A DNA stretch of 64,000 bases from Enoplolaimus lenunculus (taxonomy: Eukaryota > Nematoda > Enoplea > Enoplida > Thoracostomopsidae), in the NCBI GenBank assembly GCA_030248215.1, contig JASANG010001396.1, positions 124,001 to 188,000 on the forward strand, read 5' to 3'. Numbering within the stretch: position 1 is the first letter of the stretch; each line of letters opens with the position of its first letter. Below are positions 11,601-22,500 of the stretch, in pieces. The notes beneath the pieces were generated by a model. It saw nothing but the letters and a program-made list of their open reading frames with translations, did not search any database and was not told the origin of the DNA. A program made the translations under genes and the position numbers.

Positions 11601-14600
11601 GGGTAACGGACGGCGCCGTACGGGTGACGGACTGCACCGAACGGGTGACGGACGGCGCCGAACATCCGTCGATTCTTACTGCGAGCAAGCGACTTGTAAT
11701 AAAGCTTCGAAAACCAAATGCCAGACACGACTGCCTGGAAAATATAAATGCCACAAATTAATCAAAATGTAAAGCTTTAGCATTATTATAGGTACCCAAA
11801 ATTGCGCGCAGATGACCTTCCATTGTTTGATTGACAACTTCAGCGATTTCAGTAACGTGTCGGCCCATGAACTGTTCACATGCAAGATGAAGCAATTTCT
11901 CGTCAGTCATAATCTAAACCAAAGAAAAATAAAGCATCCATGTCTAAGGACAGCACAGCATCAGCAACAACAGCACGCAAAGAACAGACCAAAAAATAAC
12001 AATGAAATAAAACATGGTTTGTTTCACACTGACTAGTTGGCAAGCAATTGAGCGAACATACAATTGATTTCTTAGAAGTTTATTGCGCTGTATAAAATTC
12101 TACTCCATGGAAGTAATGTATTTTGCACTGTATTATGCGCCGGTTTTCAAAGTCTCCTTGTATGAAAATCTCAACCTAGATTAAGGATGAGCCTATACCA
12201 TAATGTATGCCCATTTTTACTCTGAAAACATGCCGATGCTTAAAGAACAGATGGGATATAAATTACATAATTCATAAATGCGAAGATATAAACCCTAACA
12301 ACCACAAAAGATAATTGACAAGTGAAACTGGTTTTGCCAAATAGGTCGGCTTCGTCGTGGTGGATTTCCGGTGGAGTTCGTCGGAGTACATATTTACATG
12401 CTATGTCCGGTTCCGGCTCCGGCCAAAAATATAATATCCGGCTCCGGTTACATAATATCCGATAGCACTCTGGGGCCAATGCCGACTCGCCAAAAGTGCC
12501 GATTATTGCCAATGTCAATTAATCGCACATTCCTAACCTAGATATTACTCGCTGGATTTATACCATTAAAGCGGTGGAATCTGTACCTTGACTTGCGCGA
12601 CACCTGTTACTGTCAACCGAACTCCTTGAGCAGTCTCAACATCTTCACACCGAGGATTCAAAGTCATCACTTCTAACGAAATCCTAGAACAGGCTTTCCA
12701 GCCTTGTAAGCATTTCTAAGACCAGCTGTAAAATATATTGTTGTTTGTCATATACCCTTCATTGGAACTATTACGCACTGGTGGCTTTCGTTGATATACC
12801 TGCCAGGAAGATAAGGAGCTCAGCCGGTTGCATAACATTTGTGATTTTCTGCTATTTTAATGAAGAAATATTTTGCGAGTCGTGCGAAAATGTGCTTTTG
12901 CATTTGAATTTAGTATTGCGTACTTGTTTCAAATATCATTTTTGTGTTCGGTAATTACAGAAATATCAATGATTGCAAAAAGGAAAGTCCTGACAAATAA
13001 ACCCGCACCAAACCACCAACCGAATAAACCCGCACCAAACTACCAACCGACTTAATTATGTTTCGGTAGTTCTGTGACTGTCGAAACCGAAAATCTTGAA
13101 GTGTTTTCGGTTTCCTTTCAAAAATTAAATTTTGGATAACCGGATGGGTCATTCTGTCTCTCAAATACCTGTATAACCAGGTAGCGGTGCTCCAAAATTT
13201 GTCGCTGTCTACGTTGGTAGGCGAAATGCGCAAGTACTTCGGGGCCAAATCATCAAAGACTGAAAAAAGCGAGACCGAAACAAGCCAAATCCCGAGTTTT
13301 GCAGAGACCGAGACCGCCCATTTCTGGGACATGGCTGCACAAAAACTGGCAATGCAAAAAATATTACACTTAACACTCAACGTATAGTATAAATGAAACA
13401 AAATAATATTAATTATAGCCGTAACAGAAACACGAACCGAAATTTAAAACAATTTTCAGCACCGAATTACTGTTTTGATTCTGTACACATCATGAATCCC
13501 GCGTTCTGCTATGCCTGAAACTACTGCATGACGAAACCCACCTTTGCACATCAGATATGCACCACCAAGCCCATCCCCAACCTCCTATGACTTTGGTCTT
13601 CCGATCAAGAATGCCACCTAAAAATAAAAATAACCAAATATAGTGCCAACAAATAATAAGTAAGCCAACTAGATCATAAGCAGCGCAACAAACTTTATAA
13701 TCATATGAACATATGTGTACATGTATTCAAAGGGCGAAAATCTGCAATGAAATGTCCCGTTTTGCGATTGAACTAAAGCAGACATGTCTTAAGAAGCTGG
13801 CTTATAAATACATATCCAAAGCTATAGCACCTGCTCTAGAAACACGAATTGATTTTAAAACATATATATGTACAGTATATACAATATCAATTTACACACA
13901 CGTATATACACCAGGGTACGACCGGATACCAAAAACGTGCCGGAGAGCCGGTAAACTAATATCCGGCAAGAGCGGCATAATGAATTCAAATTTAACACTA
14001 GATGGCATTTATATATCAGAATGTGGCTAGCAATTCTTTTTTCCGTGGGCAAAGATATCCAAAGTGTTTCCGCAATAAAGCTTAACATCTCACGCAGATG
14101 CATTTAACACGTAAATTTTATTCAGCAGGCATTACTTATTTCAATATTACAGCCAGCGTGGCACCGAATCTACAATTTGTTTCAGAATATCAACGCAATA
14201 CAAGCCGCATAACTTTTAAACGTTAATATACTTCGTGCCCGACCTCAGTTTTGAGATTTATGACCGGAGTAAAATTTTTTATTAATATAACAAGATAGAT
14301 ATTTAAAACTTTTATTGTTTAAAACTGAAAAAACATATTGTCGAACACTGTTGGATTCGGCTTTTTCACCATTGAATAAGAATCCGAACCACAACTTTGC
14401 TACCATGATCTTTTTTGCTTCGGCTTAGTTATACACTTATATATATTCTGGCTTCTCCACAGCGGGGGGCCCCAGCACTTTTCGAAATTTTCATTTTCCC
14501 CCCGGCGAAAATTTTGCCGCCCCAGGAAAGGCTCCCCGGCGAATTTTCGGCCGCCCCCCAGCAAATTTTTTTGCTAGGGGCCCCCCAGGACTTTTCTAAG

Positions 14601-15482
14601 CCAAAAATTTTCAATGTTAAAACATAAAGACCAGGACTTTTTAGAGGCGGACATTCGGCAAAATGTGATTTTATATTACGCTGAGTACTCATAATTTTTA
14701 ATAGCGTTACAAATACTGGTAGTAACTAGTACAATTCAATAATGAACTGAAAAAAGCACAATTATATAAAGACCGTTTCAGGGCATACAGCATTCGAAAG
14801 TACCTTGCAGCAACAAGTTCAACCCGCCTGAGCCTTATGATAAACTGAAGCTGTGACTAATATATAAAATATATGTTAATCACAGTTTCAATTATAGATT
14901 ATCTATATTTTATATAATTGTGCTTCTTTCAACTTCTGGTAAAGTTGTCAGTAATATTAGTTAAAATTATTGTTATTAGCGTTTGCGGGGAATTTTTGTC
15001 ATGTTGAACGATGAGTATTCAAGCTGTGGAGAAGCCAGATATTTACGCCTAAGTTTAAGCTTAGGCTTAGGAATAAAATATGCTGATACTGTTACATCCC
15101 TAAAATAACACTGGCCATCATTATCAAGTTTTCCAGCCTTGCTGGAACCCAATAAAGATTGTAAACTAAACATGGTCACATGCAAACATTTCTGTTACAT
15201 TTTTGACCCGAAAATGTGTAAAAGTATGTTAGTCAGTCCTATGGCAGTTTGCATAAATAAAAATGATGGTTTTCAATTCTTGAAATTTTCAAAAAAACCG
15301 TCCGACATGTTGTCGGCCCCTGATATATATGATTCGTTAGAATTGATGCATGTACGCGCAAGTTGCAAATGCGCGCGCTTCAAAATCAACGATGGAAAAT
15401 TCGCGAAAGAAAATTATCAGTTCATAGGAATACCTGAGATAACAAGTGCCTCGTTCGGGCCAACAGTGTGCACATTACCCAT
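8667..15482 (-). CDS. FLOT2: Flotillin-2 (reggie-1)-type membrane scaffold protein
   Basis: Eleven exons: 15482-15434, 13617-13542, 12683-12587, 11913-11796, 11414-11325, 10604-10462, 10331-10212, 9754-9674, 9514-9381, 9207-9024 and 8825-8679 (reading may end at TGA 8669-8667). They join in phase into about 413-416 residues, close to the usual 428. The start is firm: MGNVHTVGPNEALVIS, with glycine 2 available for myristoylation. Then come GWGWAWWCISD, the SPFH/PHB block with RCEDVETAQGV and ILTFTIKDV, and the alanine/glutamate-rich coiled coil with KAEAERMRMK repeats, ending EVSRLSSTLPPTVKALTGIDL. Flotillins coat the cytoplasmic face of plasma-membrane and endosomal microdomains and act in endocytosis and signalling. 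The true last exon may be a few residues longer. All introns are GT-AG; several contain repeats. It runs divergently from the DCAF6 gene. Confidence 0.93.
10827..10934. repeat. Tandem duplication, 53/55 bp
   Basis: Two adjacent units start CTTTGACATA and share CTGTTGTATTTCACACAAAA; they differ by one small indel. They lie in the flotillin intron between 11325 and 10604. Near identity suggests a recent duplication. Confidence 0.85.
11524..11672. mobile_element. GC-rich foldback-type repeat, partial copy
   Basis: Starts TTAGGGTTGTGCTATACTT and continues with repeated GACGGACGGCGCCG and ACGGGTGACGGAC pieces, far richer in GC than the AT-rich flotillin intron around it. The start and subrepeats match the element at 42413-42720, of which this looks like a partial relative. 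Confidence 0.55.
12996..13049. repeat. Tandem duplication, 27 bp
   Basis: Two adjacent units begin AATAAACCCGCACCAAAC and differ by a single base. Located in the second flotillin intron, between 13542 and 12683. Confidence 0.8.
13618..15433 (-). other. First flotillin intron with repeats
   Basis: An 1.8-kb intron between the start exon and the second exon. It holds part of a CAGGGTACGACCGGATACC element near 13914, a G/C-homopolymer patch at 14455-14600 (runs of G and C with GGCGAAAATTTT-like pieces) and a degenerate TTAGGC-type element at about 15027-15116. No exon is seen. Confidence 0.5.
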
Positions 15483-16874
15483 TTAAATTATTTAAGCCTG
15501 AAACTTTAAGATATACGTATGTAGCACACTAGGTAATTGCAAAGTTTATATATATATAATTATATGCAGAAGCAAAGCCCTAAAACATGCGCAAAATATA
15601 GCTATATACATATAGTACTATCTGGGCTGGACTAAAACTTCTCCTGCCAATAGCTTAAATTTGTCACCAGCCCCCCAACAAGTTAACGAGATTCAGAAAA
15701 TCTTGCATTCAGGGAAGCTGTCGTGCTTTGAAAATAAAATACACCCGACAGGATGTATCCAGATAAATTAAAAACTTTTCAAAGCGTTCGCATAAGGATT
15801 CGTAGGTTGAAAGATCGAGCAACCCCTGTAGCCTGCCTTTCCAGCTGTTTTATTAAAGGGTTTGCAGTCCCGGTTTCGACAAGAAGATGCGCACAAAACG
15901 CGACATCATGATTACGGATGTGCCGATACCAAAATTTTTGCCAATGCTTACATCGATTATTTTGAAAATATTCCGATACCGGCCGATACAATTCTTATTT
16001 TAGCAGCTACAACGTGCTTAGAGGACTAATCGGATTCTACATTACCTCATTAACCGAAGATTTAAACCCTAACTATTATAAGCGACTTCATTTAAATTAA
16101 TCTTTTAAAACGCAAACGCGAGAGATAGCAGTCTTCCTGATCAGGCACACTGATATGCGAAAAAAAGTGAAAATTGAAGCATTCCCTTTCCGTATGTGTA
16201 CTTTCCGGGGTTATATACCCTCCCTCAAGAGTTATTCTCGGTAAGTCTCAAAAACGTACAAAAACGTAAAACGCTACTAAAGGATCTGAGTTTACATCAT
16301 TTGCTTCGCATTTGTTTGTATTGCGCGACAGTGTACGAGCAGTAGGGTAAGGACGCTAAAGTCCGTATCGTGGTGTTACAGGATCAGTCAGTTGTATTTT
16401 TGCATCACTAACTACATCGCTACTATTTTTGTATTTTGCTGATTTTTATTTTACATTTTTTAGTCCCTATATCTATCTGTTAATAAACCATTTTGATTGA
16501 TTGATTGACAACGTTCTTGATACGCTTATAATTGCCATTAGCTATGTTATTCAAGAAACACTTACTTTCATTTCAATTAAGGGGTTGTCATATTTTAAAA
16601 TACAAACACAAGCATCGGTTATCATACAACTTGTTAATTCGTCGGATATACGAAGTAACTCCTCGTTTCACGGTGCAGACAATTGCTTAGTTACTCAAAA
16701 TATTGTTAAATATACAACCTTTTAATATTGTTTTCGAATATTTGTTAATTCATCCATTAATTCGTGTTATTTATACGCAATTCATAGCGACTTTCAAATT
16801 AGAGCAACATAGGCTGTGATAAGTTGGGTAGGCTAGAGTACGATAGTTTTTAATTCAGAGTGATCAGCAGCTGA

Positions 16875-16960
16875 AGATAAGGGACCCTCCCAGGAGGTAT
16901 TGAACTGGTCGACAGATTTCCCGTCCAGAGCTCTAGCCACTGAACCACGCCGTCTCACAA
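16875..16960 (-). mobile_element. Degenerate tRNA-like element
   Basis: On the minus strand a head begins about GAGACGGCGTGGTTCAGTGG, with an A-box-like TGGTTCAGTGG and a weaker B box CAGTTCAATACC. Pairing is poor. It appears to be an old tRNA-derived insertion. Confidence 0.4.
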
Positions 16961-17233
16961 TCAACTGCGGAGTTTTTCTGTTTTTATGCCTTATAAGGAC
17001 CTCAACATTATACACGCGCATCTTGGTTCTTCCATGTTTTACTGCTGCTCCATATAAAGACACTACATATGCAGCAGTGATTGTTACCGATATGCAGCAT
17101 CAGCATGAGGTTATTACTTGTCTCTATGCATCCGCATATCACCGAAACTACTTTGCTAGTCAGTCATGAAAAGCTGGTTATAGGTTTGTGAGAGGTGCGA
17201 AGCGACTACGTAAACAAGGCATCAAATTTTAGA

Positions 17234-17345
17234 GGACGCGCGTTACGCGGCGCAGTGGTAGAGTGTTTGCTTAGCATTGGCAGACTTGAAGTTCGATCCC
17301 GTTAAAGTTGTGTAGGCCTGCATTTCCATCTGCTTACTTACAATG
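17234..17345 (+). mobile_element. tRNA-derived SINE, plus orientation
   Basis: The head has A box GGCGCAGTGGTAGAGTG and B box AAGTTCGATCCC, followed by the family body with TGCATTTCCATCTGCTTAC and AGTTTCGGTTTC. The same body is seen at about 15840 and, reversed, at 5700-5769. Confidence 0.55.
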
Positions 17346-17580
17346 TCTAAAGTTTCGGTTTCTACCTATTCTGACACCTTGGTGCGACCGATACCCGCAC
17401 CCGGGTAAATATCCGAAAAAAGTGGTGTCCGTATCCGATTCCGATATACGGTATAAACTTACCAGATATTTTCGGTGGTAGTCCCGTATTTTAAAAATTG
17501 CTTTTTACAATTAAGCGTCTTTAACATTTTGCTGCGATTGCAATTCTGGGCAAGTCTAGAAGTTCAAGTTAGGATGCATT

Positions 17581-17965
17581 CAGGGTGCAACCGGAATTCC
17601 GGTTCCGGTTCCGGCATTTTTTCACCTTCCGGTTCCGGTAAATTTTTACCGGATTTAAAAATTCCGGTGTTATAATTTGGCCGTTTTCTTAACTTTGCTG
17701 ATTTTTGAGAATCTCTTTTGAAAGCCACTTGTACTCCGAATATAAGCCATTGATGGTGGATTTCACTTCAGTCGACGACGAAAATCAAAAATACAACAAA
17801 TAAAATAAATACCTATGTTCGACTAAGGTTGTTTCACAAATAATAGAGCAAAAAATACGATTAAAATGAAATTTTTGCTGAAATCCATTTTTCACTTTCC
17901 GGTTCCGGTAAAATTTTCAAATTTGGGTTCCGGTTCCGGTAAATTGTAATTCCGGTTGCACCCTG
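17581..17965. mobile_element. hAT-type MITE with exact 8-bp target duplication
   Basis: Begins CAGGGTGCAACCGGAATTCC and ends with the inverted form, GGAATT-type sequence then CCGGTTGCACCCTG. Flanked by GATGCATT on both sides (17573-17580 and 17966-17973). Eight-bp duplications with CAGGG ends are the hAT pattern. Subterminal CCGGTTCCGG repeats fill both arms. It sits inside an older relative: the flanks (about 17387-18128) match the interior found at 22585-23061 and 63314-63816. Confidence 0.85.
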
Positions 17966-18146
17966 GATGCATTGCAGTAAAAATCTAAAATTTAATTAAC
18001 AAGTATGTTTTAATACAGTAAACATACTATTGTGCGACTCAAGTACTTTAATCAGTGTACCAATTTAAATGCTACTGTTAATATCCGGTTCCGGTATGAA
18101 ATCACTATCCGTATCCATTGTTCGGTGAGTTAGTATCCTGATCGAC

Positions 18147-18512
18147 CCAGGGCTCGATTAGATATTAATTTACCGGATACGAGTATTGGTTTTTTATGGT
18201 TTTAGTTTGTTGTAAAGTTCATAATTACTGCTGATAAACTGAAAATGTTTAATGCAAAATGCGTTTAACTCGCGCGCTTATATGGCTTAAAAGTAGCTGA
18301 AAATGTTGCAAAACTTGAACTTTTTTACTTGTCGATAAATGTAATAGCATGAAAATATCAAAGACGCTCACTTGTAAAAAACAGTTGTATGATATTCGGT
18401 ACCACAAACGTAAATATCCGGTATCTGGTAGGTTTACACTGGAACCGGATACGGATCAGTTTTTGCCGGATACTAAACCGGAACCGGAAATCCGTTCGCA
18501 CCCAGGTCATAC
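18147..18512. mobile_element. hAT-type MITE of the CCGGATA family, degenerate
   Basis: Left end ACCCAGGGCTCGATTAGATA, right end AATCCGTTCGCACCCAGG, with internal GGATACGG and CCGGAACCGG pieces and an AT-rich core. No clean target duplication was found, so it is older than the copy at 17581. Confidence 0.5.
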
Positions 18513-19561
18513 CTTGGTCAGGAATCGACCGGATACTAATTTTAGCGAGACCGGAGGTGATAGAAAATTTGGTACTTGGACCGGAGGCGGATGGTAACCG
18601 GATATAGGTTATATATAGATTTGTGCCCTGTTGGAAGTTATTTGAGTTCGTGAAAAATATGTATTTATGGATTTAAGATTAATTTTTGGCTTGGATTTTT
18701 AATTCCATGTGAGTGTTCACTTTCGGCTTGCCCGGAATTGTAGTCGCTGCAAAATATCCAGTATTTCGACATGTAAAAAGCAACTCGTGAGCATCCGCAT
18801 CGGCGCTGCAAAAAATTACCGATTGCTTGCTGATACTGTTTGCACGTTTATACTGAGTTGGAATACTATCAGTTTCACTTATTGGCATATGTTGTTGTGT
18901 CTGATCAGGGAAACTGTTATTCTTTCTTGCGTTTGTGTTTAAAAAATAAGTGAAATGAAACGTTGTATCCAATCTGTTCTTTAAGCATCGTGCATTAAAA
19001 TTGTAACTAACATGTTTCCAATATAAAAATCGGCAACGGCAAAAGTTTTGGTATCGGCATATCCCTAATATATATTGATGTTCAGCTCAAATCTAAGTGA
19101 AATACGTATGCCATTTTACGTTTTAGCTATTTAGTTATATGTTTATGAATAGTTCAAGTAAAGAAAACAGGCTTTATTTTGTTAGAGCTCAGGAGACAGG
19201 TGTGTTCAAGTGGGAATGCAACGGCATTAAAGGTAACGTTTACTGATCTTATAAAGATTACCAACAACTATGGGCTCGTATGTGCATGTATCTGTTACTC
19301 ATTCATCGCTGGTATTCTCATTCGCAAACGCAAATATATATTTCGTGCCGGACCTCAGTTCTGAGGTTTGTGGCCTCAAACAAAAAATATTGATTTATAT
19401 ATAACAAGCAGGATGCAACCGGAAGTAAATTTTCGTTGTGAATTAGTTGTCATTTTCCGGATCCGGTTCCGGTAATTTTTTCAAATTCCGGTTATGGCTT
19501 TTTTTGTCACCGAAAGTACAAATTTTATTCGTAATGTTATGTGTGGCAGTCTTTATTGCAG

Positions 19562-22500
19562 ATTCCTTTGATGCCGTGCAAAGACTGAAACTTGCTGGAA
19601 AGTTTCCTATTCATCGTGGCTGTGTGAGTTTTTATTACTAGAAGTTAGCGTTTGTTTTTGGTTATCGCAAAAGTTACGTTTTTGCTCTGTCCTCACATAC
19701 TTATATAGTTGCAGCAAATAGCTACGACTGAAACATAAATTTTGAAATACGCTAAATGTGTTCTGATTGTTCTACATTATATGTTTGTAAGTCTTATGTA
19801 GCGGATAAAACAGCATAAGCTAAAGCATTGATAAAGCATATAACTGTATACTTTAAGAAAAAAATTATTCAAGGCAGACAGTTTTATTTAAACCGTACTA
19901 AATATCTCAGTTTTGCGGATTCCCAAGGTATCTACGTAGAAAAGAACTGTTTTTGGTAAACCTACAGGACTGCTATTTTAGGTCAACACCGTTGTGTGGG
20001 ATAATGATGGAAAATACTTGCTGTCTGGTTCAGATGATCAACACTTAGTGATTTGCGATCCTTTTCGCGATGATAACAATGTAGGTTTAGTTTTGCAATA
20101 AACCATTAGATTACTATCATATTCATGATTATTATATGCTTAAATCAAGAATGGTCTGATGTTACTATATTTTTTCTGTCTTTGTTACGTATGTATAATC
20201 TTCATTGTACATTTTGCCAACTTTGCAGTACGTAGTTTATTCGTACTTAAGTGCTATAACTTTCGTATGTAGCGTGGTTTATTCAGCCCTTGTATTCAGT
20301 TTTAGAATTTTTGCTTTTTTGTTGTGTTCCAGGTCTTACATACAATTCGGTCTGGTCACCGTGCAAATATTTTCAGTGCAAAATTTATGCCGTGTACAAA
20401 TTGTAATTATGTAAGTTATATAACCGTTTTGTTAAAAGGTTGAATTTGTTTCACTGCTGTATTCCTAGTAATATTATTTTTCTAAGCGTGTTTCACGGCC
20501 AAATTTCTGTTAGGAAGAATTCGGTGTGAAAACTTTTATGGAAAAAATATATTCAGATGGTGTTTTACTGTTTACTAATTTTAATGCTTTCCCGCGCTGT
20601 GCCGCCTCACGCGGCCATACAACTACGTATATATGTAACATGTATAGCGCCGCTTTTATGCTTTTATCTCCGCAGAGTGGACTGTATAACGCACGGTTTG
20701 CTCCAGCAGGGATGGGCGATCTCGGTCAAAAAAGCGAAACCGAGATGAGACCCAAACTACTGAGACCGAGACTTTTGGTCTCGGTCAATTTTTAACCGTC
20801 ACCGAAAATAAAATTTTTTCTAACAAATGTTTCGAATATTTTTATCTGCTCAGAATTGCCGTTTAATTCATACAATTATAATTTAGTTGATTTATCACTT
20901 AGAAATGGTGGTACAAATGCAACGTTTTAAAATCTTCGCAAAAACAGACGTTGCACACATAAGAAATTCAATCTAAACGGATTATATGCGACCGTCAGTG
21001 CCCATGATCAGGGATGTGCGGTCTCGGTCAAAAACCGAGACCCGACGACCGAGACCGAGACTATTTTTATGATAAAAATAAATTTTTTCTAACAAACGTT
21101 TTGAATGTTTTTTCGTACTTCTGTGTTATTCTGGCATAAAATTCTTCCATCTGTTCAGAATTTATAATATTAAGCACAAAAATTACCGCAAAATTTATTT
21201 TTAGCAAAAACACACTGATAAAATATAGAGCACTTTCAGGCCAAAACTACGCTTTCAGCTTTTTTTTCAACGAAAATGAATAGCCAATCGCCAGTATATT
21301 TAAGCTCTATTAATAGTAAACGCTTCTTTAGCGTTTATCAAAATAATATTTAAGCGTTAATTGGAACTTTTAAATTTTTGGCACGATTCGTTAAATGTTT
21401 TAAAACTCAACTCTAAAAAGCTCGTTCTCTTTGCTTGTGCAGTGCAATTTTATTTATTTTTACTTCCATGCGCACTCCCATGCCTAAGCTGATGCGTAAA
21501 CCTAAACCTAAACTATCCATGTCACAATGTAGTAAAATAATTGCTTTGGAGGAACTTGAGACTTCTATTAAATCAGTAATAGTGAGTGAGGGAAGTAAAC
21601 AAGTGCCCAATTTTTAGTGGTTCACACATATTAGTCCAAAATACGGCCAAATCATTGCTGCGTCCTTCCATTAAATTCAAACTAGTGCAGTTATAATAGC
21701 AACTGTTTATCACTTTTTCATCTCTCTGGTCTTGGTTTGCAAACCACCGAGACTGAAGAAATACGGGACCGAGACCGAGCCCAGCCAGATCAGATCCCGA
21801 GACTAGCGGAAACCGCGACCGCCTATCTCTGCGCTCTAGGAATTGTTTTATATGTCTTAAATTGAATTTTGCAGGTTGAACTATTTATTGTACACATACA
21901 AATTTGTAAATTTGTTTCTTGTTCTTCTCAGGTGATATCTTGTGCAGGTGATGGAACTGTGATACTGACTGACGTGCAAGATACAGATAGCTATGGGACG
22001 TACATTTATAACTGCCATGCCAGTACAACTTACGAGGTAAAAACAAAATGCCTTGTATAATGAATAAATCGTTTTCTAGAGAAAATTGTAGTTGAAACAT
22101 GCTGTTACTCGTGTTAAATTATTATCAGCCTTGAGGCACCGGCCCTAAGGCGACCGGCTTCTAGCCTCAATCATAATCCGCTTCTGCTAGTTTCTATTTT
22201 TTTGCCATATCTTATAGGTGTCTACGATTACAAACGATCCTTATACATTTATGTCGTGTGCAGAAGACGGTACAGTTAGATGGTTTGATCGCCGTGAAAA
22301 GACTTCATGTCGTCCTTGTGCTGATGTAAGTTTCATTGATTTTATTTCCTATTGATCTTCGTTTCTTTTTGTTAGTTTACCCCAATTTTGCTGCATAATT
22401 ACGTTGTTGTTCTGTTTATACACTAAAAATCTATTACTTCTTTGGTTTCATGCTTCAGTTGTCGAAAAACTTACAGTTCGTGACTTCATCAAATGGCCGG

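Larger units (their letters stand above)
15483..19561. other. Repeat-rich spacer between divergent flotillin and DCAF6 genes
   Basis: Promoters of both genes and the missing first exon(s) of DCAF6 should lie here, but I could not place them. The stretch holds a degenerate SINE at about 15781-15885, a GGATGTGCCGATACC-type element start at 15914, a minus-strand tRNA-like SINE at about 16955-16875, a SINE at 17234-17345 and hAT-type elements between about 17387 and 18510. No large frame is convincing. Confidence 0.5.
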
